Below, in pieces: positions 44,007 to 53,803 of a stretch of 64,000 nucleotides of DNA. Each line of letters starts with the position of its first letter. Position 1 is the stretch's first letter. Origin of the DNA: Bradyrhizobium sp. in8p8 (lineage in GTDB: Bacteria; Pseudomonadota; Alphaproteobacteria; Rhizobiales; Xanthobacteraceae). The notes beneath the pieces were generated by a model. It saw nothing but the letters and a program-made list of their open reading frames with translations, made no database searches and was not told the DNA's origin. A program made the position numbers and the translations under genes. The DNA lies in NCBI RefSeq assembly GCF_000426845.1, contig NZ_AUGD01000004.1:124001-188000 (forward strand), read 5' to 3'.

Positions 44007-44487
44007 GAACAATTCCCGGGTATTTCCAAATTCTGCTTTGGTGGGAATGGTTGCAGAAATTGCTTAACAATAAGGCCGGATGGCCCCCGTGTTTTAACGG
44101 AGACGCCGTCATCCCTTTGCATGACTCGCTGCAACGGGCGCATGGTGGTTTGCCGCGAGCAAAGGCAACGCGCGCAGTCATTCCTGCAGGCGACCAGTGC
44201 AAGTCGCGGAACCGGCGTGAGCGGTCGAAGCCCGATGTTGATCCATCTGGCTGATGGGACCAGGCGATGCGTCGTTCGACGCCGGAGCATCGTTCGAACG
44301 CGAGGGCCTCGCCACCATTCCTGGATCTCAGCGACGAGGGCAACGCGGCGAGATGCTTTCTGGACCATAGCAAAGCGGCAATGTACCTTCTCCGGCGGAC
44401 CATACGGCAAGACCACGTCCCGCGAGGCGATCGGGCAAGCGCGCGCCGACGGGGCGGTGCTCCGATGACGAAAGGCAGTGCGCGGGA
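44007..44487. other. Intergenic region between chemoreceptor and opgC
   Basis: About 480 bases between divergent genes with no credible coding frame. I saw no repeat and could not assign promoters or an RNA gene. Confidence 0.4.
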
Positions 44488-45621
44488 GTGAATTGGAATT
44501 CGACCATACCGGCACCTCTGAAGGAGCGCGATCTTCGGATCGATCTCTTTCGGGGCCTTTCCCTATGGTGGATCTATATCAATCACATCCCGGAAACTTA
44601 TCTCAACAGGTTCACGCCCAAGAATTTCGGCTTCAGCGATGCGGCAGAGATTCTCGTGTTTCTGTCGGGCTTGGCGTCCGGCATCGTGTACGGCGATCTG
44701 TTGCGCAGCTCCGGCTTTGCGGCGGCGAGCCTGCGCATGTTGCGGCGTTCGTTCGAAATCTATATCGCGCAGATTTTGACGGTCGTCCTGTTGCTGGCGG
44801 AAGTGTCCTACATCGCGGCATGGCAGCTCGACATGTTCGATCACGCCAACCTGGCCGTCCTGCTGCAACAGCCCGCGGAAACACTGCTGCAGGCCGCGCT
44901 GCTGCGATATACGCCGGTCAATCTGGATCCTCTGCTCCTGATGGTCATACTTCACTTCGCGCTCGTTCTCATCGTGCCGTTGACGATCGGCGCCTGGCCG
45001 CTGGCCCTGGCCGGATCCGTGGCTCTTTATGTTTGCGCCCACCTGTTCGACTGGTACATCCCGGCCTATCCAAAGGGGCAACTCTACTTCAATCCGCTGA
45101 ACTGGCAGTTGCTGTTCGTGATCGGCATCTGGTGGGGAGCGAACCGCGGTGATTGGCAGCTCGCCATTCTCAACTCCCGGATGCTTGCCGTCCTGGCGGC
45201 GGGCTACGTGCTGTTCTCGTTCGTGATCACTCTGGGCTGGCAGATCCACGCGATCGAAGCCTATGTGCCGGCCTGGCTGTCGCGTCTGATCTATCCCGTC
45301 GACAAGACCAATCTCGACATCCTGCGATTGTTGCATTTTGCTGCGCTCGCGCTGCTCTGTTGGCGTTTTCTTCCGAGCAATGCCAGCATCTTGAAAGCCA
45401 GATCGCTGGTGCCGCTGATACGGTGCGGCGAGTATTCGCTCGCGATCTATTGCGTCAGCGTTCTGCTGTCCTTTGCAGCCCATGCGCTGCTCAGCCTGGG
45501 CTCGAACGGCCTGGCATCGCAGACGCTGGTCACCCTGCTTGGCTTGGTCCTGATGAGCGCCCTGGCGATGTCGCTCGCCGCGATAGATCGCGGCGTCTTG
45601 CCCAATCTCAGGCCATTGTAG
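44488..45621 (+). CDS. opgC: OpgC family protein (osmoregulated glucan modification)
   Basis: A 377-residue integral membrane protein with about ten hydrophobic helices. The N-terminal RDLRIDLFRGLSLWWIYINH, with NFGFSDAAEILVFLSGLASG next, is the hallmark of the OpgC_C family (PF10129). OpgC proteins transfer succinyl groups to periplasmic glucans; in rhizobia these glucans matter for osmotic adaptation and root interaction. The start is GTG at 44488 with a poor Shine-Dalgarno, so the N-terminus is uncertain by a few codons. It is convergent to an MFS gene. Confidence 0.85.
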   Translation: MNWNSTIPAPLKERDLRIDLFRGLSLWWIYINHIPETYLNRFTPKNFGFSDAAEILVFLSGLASGIVYGDLLRSSGFAAASLRMLRRSFEIYIAQILTVVLLLAEVSYIAAWQLDMFDHANLAVLLQQPAETLLQAALLRYTPVNLDPLLLMVILHFALVLIVPLTIGAWPLALAGSVALYVCAHLFDWYIPAYPKGQLYFNPLNWQLLFVIGIWWGANRGDWQLAILNSRMLAVLAAGYVLFSFVITLGWQIHAIEAYVPAWLSRLIYPVDKTNLDILRLLHFAALALLCWRFLPSNASILKARSLVPLIRCGEYSLAIYCVSVLLSFAAHALLSLGSNGLASQTLVTLLGLVLMSALAMSLAAIDRGVLPNLRPL

Positions 45622-45656
45622 GTCGACCGCGACCGCACAGGCGCATCATGCAGATG

Positions 45657-46877
45657 TCAGACCGCGGCGCGACCGAGATCGAGCGACGGCCGGCGCCTGG
45701 TCGGAAAGCTCAGCGCCACTGCGACGGCGGCGAGGCCGATCGCGAATGAGCCGGCGTGCAGCCAAGTGTAGCGCTGGAAGTTATCGAACACGATTCCGCC
45801 GGCCCAGGGCCCCAGCGCCATGCCGAGGCTGGCGAAGGCCGACACCGCGCCGAACACGGTGCCCATGATGCGCGCGCCGAAGTATTCGCGGACCAGCACC
45901 GCATAGAGCGGCATCACCCCGCCATAGGCGAGGCCGAACACCACCGAGAGCGCGTAGAACTCGCCGAGTTGCGCCACCGCGAGATAGGTCGCGATGCACA
46001 TCGCCTGCACGAACAGCCCGCCGACCAGCACGGGCTTCGCGCCCATGCGATCGGCCAGCACGCCCAGCAGCAGGCGTCCTCCGAGGCCGGAGACGCCGGC
46101 GACGCTGTAGACCGTCACCGCCGTGAGCGGGGCGATGCCACAGACCATCGCATAAGACACCATGTGGAAGATCGGGCCGGAATGCGCGGCGCAACAGGCG
46201 AAATGGGCCGCGGCGAGTGCGATGAATTGCGGCGTGCGCAGCGCCTGCGCTGCGGTCAGCTCAACGGCGGCTGCCTCGTCCGCCGTCGCCGGCGCGGGGG
46301 CCGCCGGCGCCGGACGCACCAGGAAGCAGGCGGGGATCAACAGCGCCCAGGCGGCAATGCCGATCACCAGCATCGCGGTGCGCCAGTCATAGGCCGTGAT
46401 CAGCCAGCTCGCGGCCGGCGCGATCGTCACCGGAGAAACGCCCATGCCGGCGGAGACCAGCGCCACCGCAAGGCTGCGGTTCTTCTCGATCCAGGCGCTC
46501 GCGAGCGCCATCATCGGTGCATAGAAGCTGCCGACGGCGATGCCGATCAGAACGCCGAAGCAAAGCTGGAACTGCCACAGGGTTGTCGCCTGGCTCGCCG
46601 TCACCAGCCCGAGCCCCAGCAGCAGGCTTCCCGAGAGCACCACGATGCGGGTGCCGAAACGATCCGACAACGTGCCCCACAGGAACGCGGCAAATCCCAT
46701 GCAGAGGAAATCCAGCGTCGCCGCCGCCGAGACGCCGGCGCGCGACCAGCCCATCGCTTCCGAGATCGGCTGCAGAAACACCGCGAGCGACAGCATCGTG
46801 CCGAACCCGACACAGGTCATCAGTGCGCCCGCGGCGACAACGACCCAGCCATAGTCGAAGCGTGCTGGCCTGCTCAT
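45657..46877 (-). CDS. MFS transporter
   Basis: A 406-residue major facilitator with 12 likely helices. The loop between helices 2 and 3 is WGTLSDRFGTRIVVLSG, and the second-half copy is GRLLLGVLADRMGAKPVL. The N-terminus FDYGWVVVAAGAL resembles the oxalate/formate and monocarboxylate transporters, and a central Ala/Pro-rich loop lies near residues 190-210. The substrate is unknown. ATG at 46877. Confidence 0.87.
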   Translation of the reverse strand: MSRPARFDYGWVVVAAGALMTCVGFGTMLSLAVFLQPISEAMGWSRAGVSAAATLDFLCMGFAAFLWGTLSDRFGTRIVVLSGSLLLGLGLVTASQATTLWQFQLCFGVLIGIAVGSFYAPMMALASAWIEKNRSLAVALVSAGMGVSPVTIAPAASWLITAYDWRTAMLVIGIAAWALLIPACFLVRPAPAAPAPATADEAAAVELTAAQALRTPQFIALAAAHFACCAAHSGPIFHMVSYAMVCGIAPLTAVTVYSVAGVSGLGGRLLLGVLADRMGAKPVLVGGLFVQAMCIATYLAVAQLGEFYALSVVFGLAYGGVMPLYAVLVREYFGARIMGTVFGAVSAFASLGMALGPWAGGIVFDNFQRYTWLHAGSFAIGLAAVAVALSFPTRRRPSLDLGRAAV

Positions 46878-47066
46878 GCGTTTCCCCGCGCTGTTTGTCT
46901 TGTTGGTGGTGCGCGGCGGGATGGTGGCCTAACTTCCGCGCGAGGGCAAGGTGGCCGCAACGGCACGCTGACACTGTCTGTCCGCTTTGGTAGCATGCCT
47001 TGGTCCCCGGCCTGCGAGGTTGTTCTCATGAGCGCACACACAGGAATGTGTGAGGAGACAAGTTCA

Positions 47067-48368
47067 ATGAGGCGGGAAGCGCTCTGCAGGCTGCGCGATT
47101 GCCGCAGGCTGTTCGTTTCCGTCGTTTTCGCCGTCGCGGTCTCGGCACCTCCGGCATGCGCACAGGACGGCAGAAGCTCGCTGCGCGAGCCGGGGCCGGT
47201 CTTCTCGGACAGCGGTCCCGACGCCGAACTCTACGGCGCGGCTGAGGGTTATCCGGTCGGCACCCGGGCCACAGCCACTCAGCTCGACAAGCTGGTCGGC
47301 GTCTACAGCCGTTTCGGCGACATCCATCGCTCGCGCACGGTTCGTCGCGCGGCGGCGCCGTGGCACTTCAAGCGCGCGCCTGAGCCATCGATAACGTACA
47401 GCTTTGGTACCGAACGGCTGAGCATCGGGGACTATCTCAAGCGCAACCCGGTGACGGGGCTCCTGATCGCCAGGGACGACACCATCCTGTACGAGCACTA
47501 TCAATATTCGCGGACCGACCGCGACCGCTTTCTCTCGCAGTCCATGGCGAAGACGCTGGTGGCCATGCTGGTCGGGATCTCGGTCTCGGAGGGGCGGATC
47601 AAGTCGATCGACGACGTCGTCTCGACCTACGTGCCCGCCCTCGCAGGAACGGAATATGGCAACACATCGCTCCGCGCTTTGTTGAACATGTCGTCGGGCG
47701 TCGCGTTTTCCGAAGTCTATGATGGGAAAGATGACATTGCCCGGCTGAGGCGGGCGCTGTTTGCTGGTGAGCCGAGAGACCCCGCGGAGATCGTCGCGCA
47801 ATTCAACAACCGGACCGCACCACCGGGGACCAGATGGCACTATGCAAGCGTTGAGACCGAGATACTCGGCCTGGTCCTGCGCTCCGTCACCGGCACGCCG
47901 GTCGCCGACTATCTCCACGACCGGATCTGGGACCCCATCGGCACCGAAGCGGATGCGTCGTGGGCGATAGACGGTAGCGGGCAGGAGATCGCGTTCTGCT
48001 GCTTCAACGCAACCTTGCGGGACTACGCGCGCCTGGCCCGCTTGCTCGCCCATGACGGCGCGTGGGAAGGTCGGCAGCTGATCCCGCGGCAGTGGCTTCT
48101 GGATGCCACGACCGTCAGGCCCGAGGATCGCCATCTCGCTCCGCGCGTGGCCACGCCCTATTTCGGATACGGCTATCAGGTGTGGCTTCTTCCGGGCGAG
48201 CAGCGCCGATTTGCTCTGCGCGGCATTCGCGGTCAGGTCATCCTGGTCGATCCGGCCTCCAAGCTCGTCATGGTGCACACTGCCGTTCGCAAGAAGCCGA
48301 CCGAGCCCGGAGGCCTCAGGGAGCCGCTCGCGTTGTGGTCTGCCGTGCTTCAGCAACTCGGGCAATGA
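47067..48368 (+). CDS. Serine hydrolase of the beta-lactamase / 6-aminohexanoate-dimer hydrolase type
   Basis: A 433-residue exported serine hydrolase. A basic N-terminus and hydrophobic helix form a signal peptide ending PPACAQ. The catalytic S-x-x-K tetrad is in FLSQSMAKTLVAML. The second motif is YASVE (Tyr-x-Ser in place of the usual Tyr-x-Asn). The final part RGQVILVDPASKLVMVHTAV is normal. Family members hydrolyse beta-lactams, esters, amides or nylon oligomers. GAGGAG precedes the ATG at 47067; an in-frame ATG at 47028 is an alternative. A short SRPBCC gene follows. Confidence 0.82.
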   Translation: MRREALCRLRDCRRLFVSVVFAVAVSAPPACAQDGRSSLREPGPVFSDSGPDAELYGAAEGYPVGTRATATQLDKLVGVYSRFGDIHRSRTVRRAAAPWHFKRAPEPSITYSFGTERLSIGDYLKRNPVTGLLIARDDTILYEHYQYSRTDRDRFLSQSMAKTLVAMLVGISVSEGRIKSIDDVVSTYVPALAGTEYGNTSLRALLNMSSGVAFSEVYDGKDDIARLRRALFAGEPRDPAEIVAQFNNRTAPPGTRWHYASVETEILGLVLRSVTGTPVADYLHDRIWDPIGTEADASWAIDGSGQEIAFCCFNATLRDYARLARLLAHDGAWEGRQLIPRQWLLDATTVRPEDRHLAPRVATPYFGYGYQVWLLPGEQRRFALRGIRGQVILVDPASKLVMVHTAVRKKPTEPGGLREPLALWSAVLQQLGQ

Positions 48369-48527
48369 CGACCTGACGCCGCCTTATATACCCCAGATAT
48401 TTGCGACCACCGTGTCGGCGCAGGCGAGGTTCGATCGTCCTAGGTCCACAATCGCGGACCTGCCGCGGATGGCCCGGCACCCGGGATGTCGTCACCTCGA
48501 CTGCATGAATTGAACTGGAGAATACCG

Positions 48528-48941
48528 ATGAGGATCACCGTCGAAACCAGCGTAGCAGCCCCGATCGATCAGGTCTGGCGCGCCTATACGACGCCTGCCG
48601 ATATCGTGAAGTGGAATGCGGCGTCCGACGACTGGCATACGACCAAGGCGACGGTCGACCTGCGGGAGGGCGGGGCCTTCTCGTCGCGAATGGAAGCCAA
48701 GGACGGCAACATGGGCTTCGACTTCGCCGGCACCTACACGAAGATCGTGGAGCACAAGCGGATCGAGTACGCGTTCGGCGACCGCAAGGCCGAGGTCGAG
48801 TTCGTGCCCGGCGCGAATGGCGTCCTCGTCCGCGTTGTCTTCGATGCCGAAACGACGCACTCAGAGGAGCAGCAGCGGGGCGGTTGGCAGGCGATCCTCG
48901 ATAATTTCGCGCGATACGTCGAGGCGAAGCAGAAGGTGTGA
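48528..48941 (+). CDS. SRPBCC/AHSA1-type protein
   Basis: A 137-residue START/SRPBCC fold protein. ITVETSVAAPIDQVWRAYTT and PADIVKWNAAS are typical of the AHSA1/polyketide cyclase-like family that binds hydrophobic ligands. GGAG lies eight bases before the ATG at 48528. Such proteins are usually cytoplasmic and functionally varied; no role can be given. The serine hydrolase gene upstream is on the same strand, but the gap is about 160 bases. Confidence 0.8.
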   Translation: MRITVETSVAAPIDQVWRAYTTPADIVKWNAASDDWHTTKATVDLREGGAFSSRMEAKDGNMGFDFAGTYTKIVEHKRIEYAFGDRKAEVEFVPGANGVLVRVVFDAETTHSEEQQRGGWQAILDNFARYVEAKQKV

Positions 48942-49280
48942 ATGTTCGGCGAGCCGGACGCACTGACTGCGCCTGCATCACACACCCTGCGATGCTGACA
49001 CCGTACCCCTGTTTTGCCCGACGGAGCAAGCCAACTTCGCAAAATCGAAAAAGCGCAAGCCCGCCACGAGGGCGGCTACTGTGCATGGGGTTGTTTTCGC
49101 GGTTTTGTGTCGCGGGGTGCTGAACGGGTCGGCCGAACCGGTCCCGCGACGAATTCTGCTCCACATCGTCGTCATGGTCGGGCTTGCCCGGCCATCTACG
49201 GCTCTTGTCGCTCCAGAAACGTGAATGCCCGGGACGAGCCCGGGCATGACGGCGGTTCGCGACGAGTGAAGCCCCGTTGC
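48942..49280. other. Intergenic region between convergent SRPBCC and lepA genes
   Basis: About 340 bases with a hairpin element at 49166-49252 and no credible gene. A frame at 49014 through this region is a shadow of lepA. Confidence 0.45.
49166..49252. repeat. Hairpin repeat near the lepA 3' end
   Basis: Starts TCGTCGTCATGGTCGGGCTTG, and ends with the stem ATGCCCGGG (49225-49233) and CCCGGGCAT (49239-49247) followed by GACGG. The inner stem is perfect over nine bases. Similar CCCGGGACGA arms appear at 6384, 14686 and 38328. Confidence 0.5.
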
Positions 49281-51092
49281 TCAGCTATCCACCTTCAGTG
49301 CGGCAATGAAGGCCTCCTGCGGGATGTCGACCTTGCCGAACTGCCGCATCTTCTTCTTGCCTTCCTTCTGCTTCTCCAGAAGCTTGCGCTTGCGCGTGAT
49401 GTCGCCGCCGTAGCACTTGGCGGTGACGTCCTTGCGCAGCGCGCGCACCGTCTCGCGCGCGATCACCTTGCCGCCGATCGCCGCCTGGATCGGGATCTGG
49501 AACATGTGCGGCGGGATCAGCTCCTTCATCTTCTCGACCATGGCGCGGCCACGTCCCTCGGCGCGGGTGCGATGGACCAGCATCGAGAGCGCGTCGACCG
49601 GCTCGCCATTGACCAGGATCTGCATCTTGACCAGATCGGCCGGCTTGTAGTCGGTGAGGTGATAGTCGAACGAGGCGTAGCCCTTGGAGACCGACTTCAG
49701 GCGGTCGTAGAAGTCGAACACGACCTCGTTGAGCGGCAGGTCGTATTTCACCATGGCGCGGGAGCCGACATAGGTGAGCTCCTTCTGGGAGCCGCGGCGG
49801 TCCTGGCACAGCTTCAGGACGCTGCCGAGATATTCGTCCGGCGTCAGGATCGTCGCCTCGATCCAGGGCTCGTCGATCTCCGCGATCTTGACCACATCGG
49901 GCATGTCGACGGGATTGTGGATCTCGATCTCCTGGCCGTCGGTGAGCTTCATCTTGTAGATGACGCTCGGCGCGGTCGCGATCAGGTTGAGGTCGAACTC
50001 GCGCGACAGCCGCTCCTGGATGATCTCGAGGTGCAGCAGCCCGAGGAAGCCGCAGCGGAAGCCGAAGCCGAGCGCGGCAGAGGTCTCCATCTCGAAGGAG
50101 AAGCTGGCGTCGTTGAGGCGCAGCTTGCCCATCGCGGCGCGCAGCGTCTCGAAGTCGTCGGCATCGACCGGGAACAGGCCGCAGAACACGACGGGGATCG
50201 CGGGCTTGAAGCCCGGCAGCATCTCGGCGACCGGCTTCCTGTCGTCGGTGATGGTGTCGCCGACGCGGGTGTCGGCGACTTCCTTGATCGCGGCGGTGAT
50301 GAAGCCGATCTCGCCGGGGCCGAGCTCCTCGACCTGCTGCATCTTCGGCGTGAAGAAGCCGACGCGCTCGACGTCGTAAGCCGCGCCCGTGCCCATCATG
50401 CGCACGCGCTGGCCCTTCCGCATCGTGCCGTCGACGATGCGCACCAGCACGACGACGCCGAGATAGACGTCGTACCAGCTGTCGACCAGGAGCGCCTTCA
50501 GCGTCGCGTCGCGATCGCCCTTCGGCGGCGGCAGGCGGGTGACGATAGCCTCCAGCACGTCGGGAACGCCGAGGCCGGTCTTGGCCGAGATCATCACTGC
50601 ATCCGAGGCGTCGATGCCGATGACGTCCTCGATCTGCTGCTTGACCTTCTCGGGCTCGGCGGCGGGCAGGTCGACCTTGTTCAGGACGGGAACGATCTCG
50701 TGATTGTTGTCGAGCGCCTGGTACACGTTGGCGAGCGTCTGCGCTTCGACGCCCTGGCTGGCGTCGACCACGAGCAGGGAACCCTCGCACGCCGCCAGCG
50801 ACCGCGAGACTTCGTAGGCGAAGTCGACATGGCCGGGCGTGTCCATCAGGTTGAAGATGTAATCCTTGCCGTCCTTGGCGCGGTACTGAAGGCGCACCGT
50901 CTGCGCCTTGATGGTGATGCCGCGCTCGCGCTCGATGTCCATGGAATCGAGCACCTGCTCCTTGCCCGCCATCTCGCGGTCGGAGAGGCCGCCCGTCATC
51001 TGGATCAGGCGGTCGGCCAGCGTCGATTTGCCATGGTCGATATGGGCGACGATGGAGAAGTTGCGGATGTTGGAAATGGGGACGGTCGTCAT
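49281..51092 (-). CDS. lepA: Elongation factor 4 (LepA)
   Basis: A 603-residue ribosome-associated GTPase. G1 [15 protein letters not shown] near residues 16-30, G3 [12 protein letters not shown], and G4 [10 protein letters not shown] mark the GTPase; domain II, the EF-G-like domains and the LepA-specific C-terminus ([20 protein letters not shown]) follow. It is thought to back-translocate ribosomes or aid ribosome assembly and initiation. The ATG at 51092 gives the usual N-terminus; in-frame codons upstream are not used. Monocistronic here. Confidence 0.96.
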   Translation of the reverse strand: MTTVPISNIRNFSIVAHIDHGKSTLADRLIQMTGGLSDREMAGKEQVLDSMDIERERGITIKAQTVRLQYRAKDGKDYIFNLMDTPGHVDFAYEVSRSLAACEGSLLVVDASQGVEAQTLANVYQALDNNHEIVPVLNKVDLPAAEPEKVKQQIEDVIGIDASDAVMISAKTGLGVPDVLEAIVTRLPPPKGDRDATLKALLVDSWYDVYLGVVVLVRIVDGTMRKGQRVRMMGTGAAYDVERVGFFTPKMQQVEELGPGEIGFITAAIKEVADTRVGDTITDDRKPVAEMLPGFKPAIPVVFCGLFPVDADDFETLRAAMGKLRLNDASFSFEMETSAALGFGFRCGFLGLLHLEIIQERLSREFDLNLIATAPSVIYKMKLTDGQEIEIHNPVDMPDVVKIAEIDEPWIEATILTPDEYLGSVLKLCQDRRGSQKELTYVGSRAMVKYDLPLNEVVFDFYDRLKSVSKGYASFDYHLTDYKPADLVKMQILVNGEPVDALSMLVHRTRAEGRGRAMVEKMKELIPPHMFQIPIQAAIGGKVIARETVRALRKDVTAKCYGGDITRKRKLLEKQKEGKKKMRQFGKVDIPQEAFIAALKVDS

Positions 51093-51205
51093 GGGCGCGG
51101 GATACCACTCACATCCCCGTGCGGCAACCATATTGCTGTAATTTCAGGGTCTTTGTTCACGCCAAGCTGATTCCAACACGGGCCAAAACGCGCTACGCAC
51201 GGCCC

Positions 51206-52843
51206 ATGTCCAGGCTCATGTCCACCACCTCGATTCCCTCTGCCCGACCGCGCGTCAGAACCCGGGTGAGTTATGACCGCTTCCGGGCCTGGCTGGTTGC
51301 CTGCGCGGTCCGCCCCGAGGCGCGCCTGTGGCTGGTGATCCAGTTCGCCATCCTGCATGCGGTGCTCTGGACCTTCATCCTGATCAATCTCAAGGCGGCG
51401 CAGGACGTTCACATGGACGTCGCAGAAGCCTGGGGCTGGGGCCAGAAATTCCTCTGGGGCTATGGCAAGCACCCGCCGCTGTCGGGCTGGGTGGCCGGCC
51501 TCTGGTTCAGCGCGTTCCCGGCGGCGGACTGGGCGACCTATGCGCTCGCGATGACGACGGTGAGCGTCGGCATGGTGATCTGCTGGTTCGTGAGCTTGCG
51601 CGTGGTGGATGCGCGCCGCGCGTTCCTGGTCGTGGTGATGATCGCGCTCTATCCGATCTTCAATTTCAAGGGATTCAAGTACAACCCGGATCTGTTGCAG
51701 CTCGTCACGCTGCCGCTGTTGGTGCTCGCTTATCTGAACGCATTCGAGAGGCGGAGCTGGCAATCCGGAATCCTGCTCGGCCTGGCCGGCGCGCTGGCGC
51801 TGATGACCAAGTATTGGGTGCTGACCATGATCGGCGCCATCGGTCTTGCCGCGCTGATCCATCCGGAGCGGCTGCGCTTCCTGTCGTCGCCTGCGCCGTG
51901 GGTCGCGATCATGACGATGGTCGCGGCGATGATCCCGCACATCGTGTGGCTTGCAGATGCGCATTTCGTGCCGCTGACCTATGCCGGCGACACCTACAGC
52001 CTCGCCGACAGCGCTCAGGTGCACCAGCTCGTCGCGGGCTACGTGCTGCACAATCTCGGACTGCTGGCCCTGCCGGTGGCGCTCGCGGCGCTGGCTATGG
52101 CGCTGGTGCCGCCTTGGGGCAGGCTGCTGCTGCGCGCCCCCTCGCGCATCGTCACGCGTGCCTGGGCACGCGGCGGCAATTCCGGCGTCAACGTCTCGCA
52201 GGCGTTGAACGTCTGGATCATCCAGGTCGTCGTCGCCCTCGGCCCGCCGCTCGGCGCGCTGGTCTTCAGCATCTACATGAAGACCGATTGGGGAATCTCG
52301 CTGTTCTTCCTGGTCCCGCTCGCCCTGGTCGCGATCCCGACGCTGCGCGTGCAGGGCGCCGTGCTGTTCAACATCGCCGCGATCTGGCTCGTGCTCAGCG
52401 TCGCGACACTCGCTGCCTCGCCCTGGATCGCCGCGCGCGAGATGGCGGCCAATTCCGGCAACACCGCGACCTACGGCGCGCGCTCGGAGCTGGCGCGCGA
52501 GCTGACCCAGGCCTGGCACGCGCGCTTTGCCTCGCGCTGGGCCGTCGTCGCCGGCACCATGGAGTCGATCCAGCCGATGGTGTTCTACAGCCCGGATCAT
52601 CCGTCCGCATTGCTGCCGCTCGAGGCCTGGGATTCCGGGTTGACCTCGCGCGATGACGCCAAGACGTACGGCTTCATCGGCGTGTTCGATCCGACCGACG
52701 GCCGGCTGCCCAAGTTCGAGAAATGGGTGTCGGAAGTCGCGCCCAACGCCGAGCGCATCGTGATGACGACGCGCCGCTTCACCCACGGCAAGGCCGGCCC
52801 GGCCATGAGCTGGAACATCTACATCGCGCCGCCGGCGAAGTGA
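51206..52843 (+). CDS. Glycosyltransferase family 39-type membrane protein
   Basis: A 545-residue membrane protein with an N-terminal basic tail, then about ten hydrophobic segments. The first extracytoplasmic loop shows MDVAEAWGWGQKFLWGY and KHPPLSGWVAGL, the acidic DE-like pattern of dolichyl-phosphate mannose/arabinose transferases (PMT_2). These enzymes move sugars from polyprenyl phosphate onto proteins or lipids such as lipid A. The acceptor is unknown. Starts at 51206 or 51218 are both possible. It is divergent from lepA and convergent to the HPr gene. Confidence 0.8.
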   Translation: MSRLMSTTSIPSARPRVRTRVSYDRFRAWLVACAVRPEARLWLVIQFAILHAVLWTFILINLKAAQDVHMDVAEAWGWGQKFLWGYGKHPPLSGWVAGLWFSAFPAADWATYALAMTTVSVGMVICWFVSLRVVDARRAFLVVVMIALYPIFNFKGFKYNPDLLQLVTLPLLVLAYLNAFERRSWQSGILLGLAGALALMTKYWVLTMIGAIGLAALIHPERLRFLSSPAPWVAIMTMVAAMIPHIVWLADAHFVPLTYAGDTYSLADSAQVHQLVAGYVLHNLGLLALPVALAALAMALVPPWGRLLLRAPSRIVTRAWARGGNSGVNVSQALNVWIIQVVVALGPPLGALVFSIYMKTDWGISLFFLVPLALVAIPTLRVQGAVLFNIAAIWLVLSVATLAASPWIAAREMAANSGNTATYGARSELARELTQAWHARFASRWAVVAGTMESIQPMVFYSPDHPSALLPLEAWDSGLTSRDDAKTYGFIGVFDPTDGRLPKFEKWVSEVAPNAERIVMTTRRFTHGKAGPAMSWNIYIAPPAK

Positions 52844-52849
52844 GATTGC

Positions 52850-52948
52850 TGTCGTTCCCAACGCGCGACGCGTGAATACGGTGCGCGATTGCGCACCTGA
52901 GAACCTCGAGATTCCGGAGGTGATGCTTCGCACCATCCCGGAATGACG
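52850..52948. repeat. Dispersed palindromic repeat, family A, copy 3 (core 52880-52915)
   Basis: The core GGTGCGCGATTGCGCACCTG followed by GAGAACCTCGAGATTCC differs from the 2157 copy at four positions. The flanks begin GTCGTTCC and end CATCCCGGAATGACG. It lies between the convergent glycosyltransferase and HPr genes. Confidence 0.72.
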
Positions 52949-52955
52949 ATCGGGC

Positions 52956-53273
52956 CTAAACCCCTTCCTCGTTGAACTTGCTCTCGACGAGCTCGGTAAT
53001 GGCCGCGAGCGCCGCTTCGGCATCGCTCCCGGCGGCGGATACCGTGATGGTCGTGCCGGGGCCTGCGGCGAGCATCATCAGGCCCATGATCGAGGTGCCG
53101 CCGACGGTCTCGCCGCCGCGCGTCACCCACACCTGCGCATCGAAGCGCTCGACCGCCTGGACGAACTTCGCGGAGGCGCGGGCATGCAGGCCGCGCTTGT
53201 TGACGATCAGAAGATCCTTGGAGATCGCGCCTGCGGGCACGCCTGTCCCCGCTTGTGACGCCTCGTCGCTCAT
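52956..53273 (-). CDS. ptsH: HPr, phosphocarrier of the PTS
   Basis: A 105-residue HPr with an N-terminal extension of about 15 residues relative to the usual 85. The active-site histidine is His30 in KRGLHARASAKF (His15 equivalent), and the regulatory serine is Ser61 in GGTSIMGLMML (Ser46 equivalent), both at canonical spacing. It transfers phosphate to EIIA and is a target of the HPr kinase encoded two genes upstream. The ATG overlaps the EIIA stop (ATGA). No sugar-specific EII is in the window, so the role is probably regulatory. Confidence 0.93.
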   Translation of the reverse strand: MSDEASQAGTGVPAGAISKDLLIVNKRGLHARASAKFVQAVERFDAQVWVTRGGETVGGTSIMGLMMLAAGPGTTITVSAAGSDAEAALAAITELVESKFNEEGV

Positions 53274-53671
53274 TTGCCGGCGAGCACGCGGCTGGCGATG
53301 GTGACGTATTTGCGGCCCGCTTCCTGGGCCATCGCGATCGCATCGGGCAGCGACCGCTCCTCGCGCACCTTGGCGAGCTTCACCAGCATGGGCAGGTTGA
53401 TGCCGGCGAGCACTTCGACCTTTGGCCGGCTCATGCAGGATATTGCGAGGTTCGAGGGCGTGCCGCCGAACATGTCGGTGAGGATGGCAACGCCGTCGCC
53501 GGAATCGACGCGGTTGACCGCCTCGATGATGTCGCTTCGGCAGAGATCGGAATCGTCTTCGGCGCCGATCGTGATCGCCTCGATTTGTTTTTGCGGACCC
53601 ATGACATGCTCAAGCGCCGCCTTGAATTCGTCGGCAAGGCGCCCGTGGGTCACAAGTACTAGACCAATCAT
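53270..53671 (-). CDS. PTS EIIA component, mannose family
   Basis: A 133-residue EIIA(Man)-type domain. The phosphorylation site is His9 in MIGLVLVTHGRLADEF, and ILTDMFGGTPSNLAI is the conserved surface. It is not fused to EIIB, as is usual in alphaproteobacteria, where it acts as a regulator. The ATG at 53671 gives the proper start; upstream frame residues are ignored. It lies between hprK and ptsH. Confidence 0.92.
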   Translation of the reverse strand: MIGLVLVTHGRLADEFKAALEHVMGPQKQIEAITIGAEDDSDLCRSDIIEAVNRVDSGDGVAILTDMFGGTPSNLAISCMSRPKVEVLAGINLPMLVKLAKVREERSLPDAIAMAQEAGRKYVTIASRVLAGK

Positions 53672-53803
53672 CGGAAAACTCCTCGCGGGCGCTTTTGGTG
53701 CACCGCACGAACGCGCCACTTTGACCATCCAGAGCCCCCGCGCAAGAGGGGATGTTGCGTATCTCCCTGAATATAGACGGATGGATAAGGGGAGCTGCGC
53801 CGG

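Noticed and set aside
45756..47066. Upstream extension of the serine hydrolase frame
   Set aside because: It is antisense to the MFS gene and is His/Arg-rich; the signal peptide begins at 47067.
49014..51170. Long plus-strand frame opposite lepA
   Set aside because: LepA is unmistakable on the minus strand; this frame has no domain.
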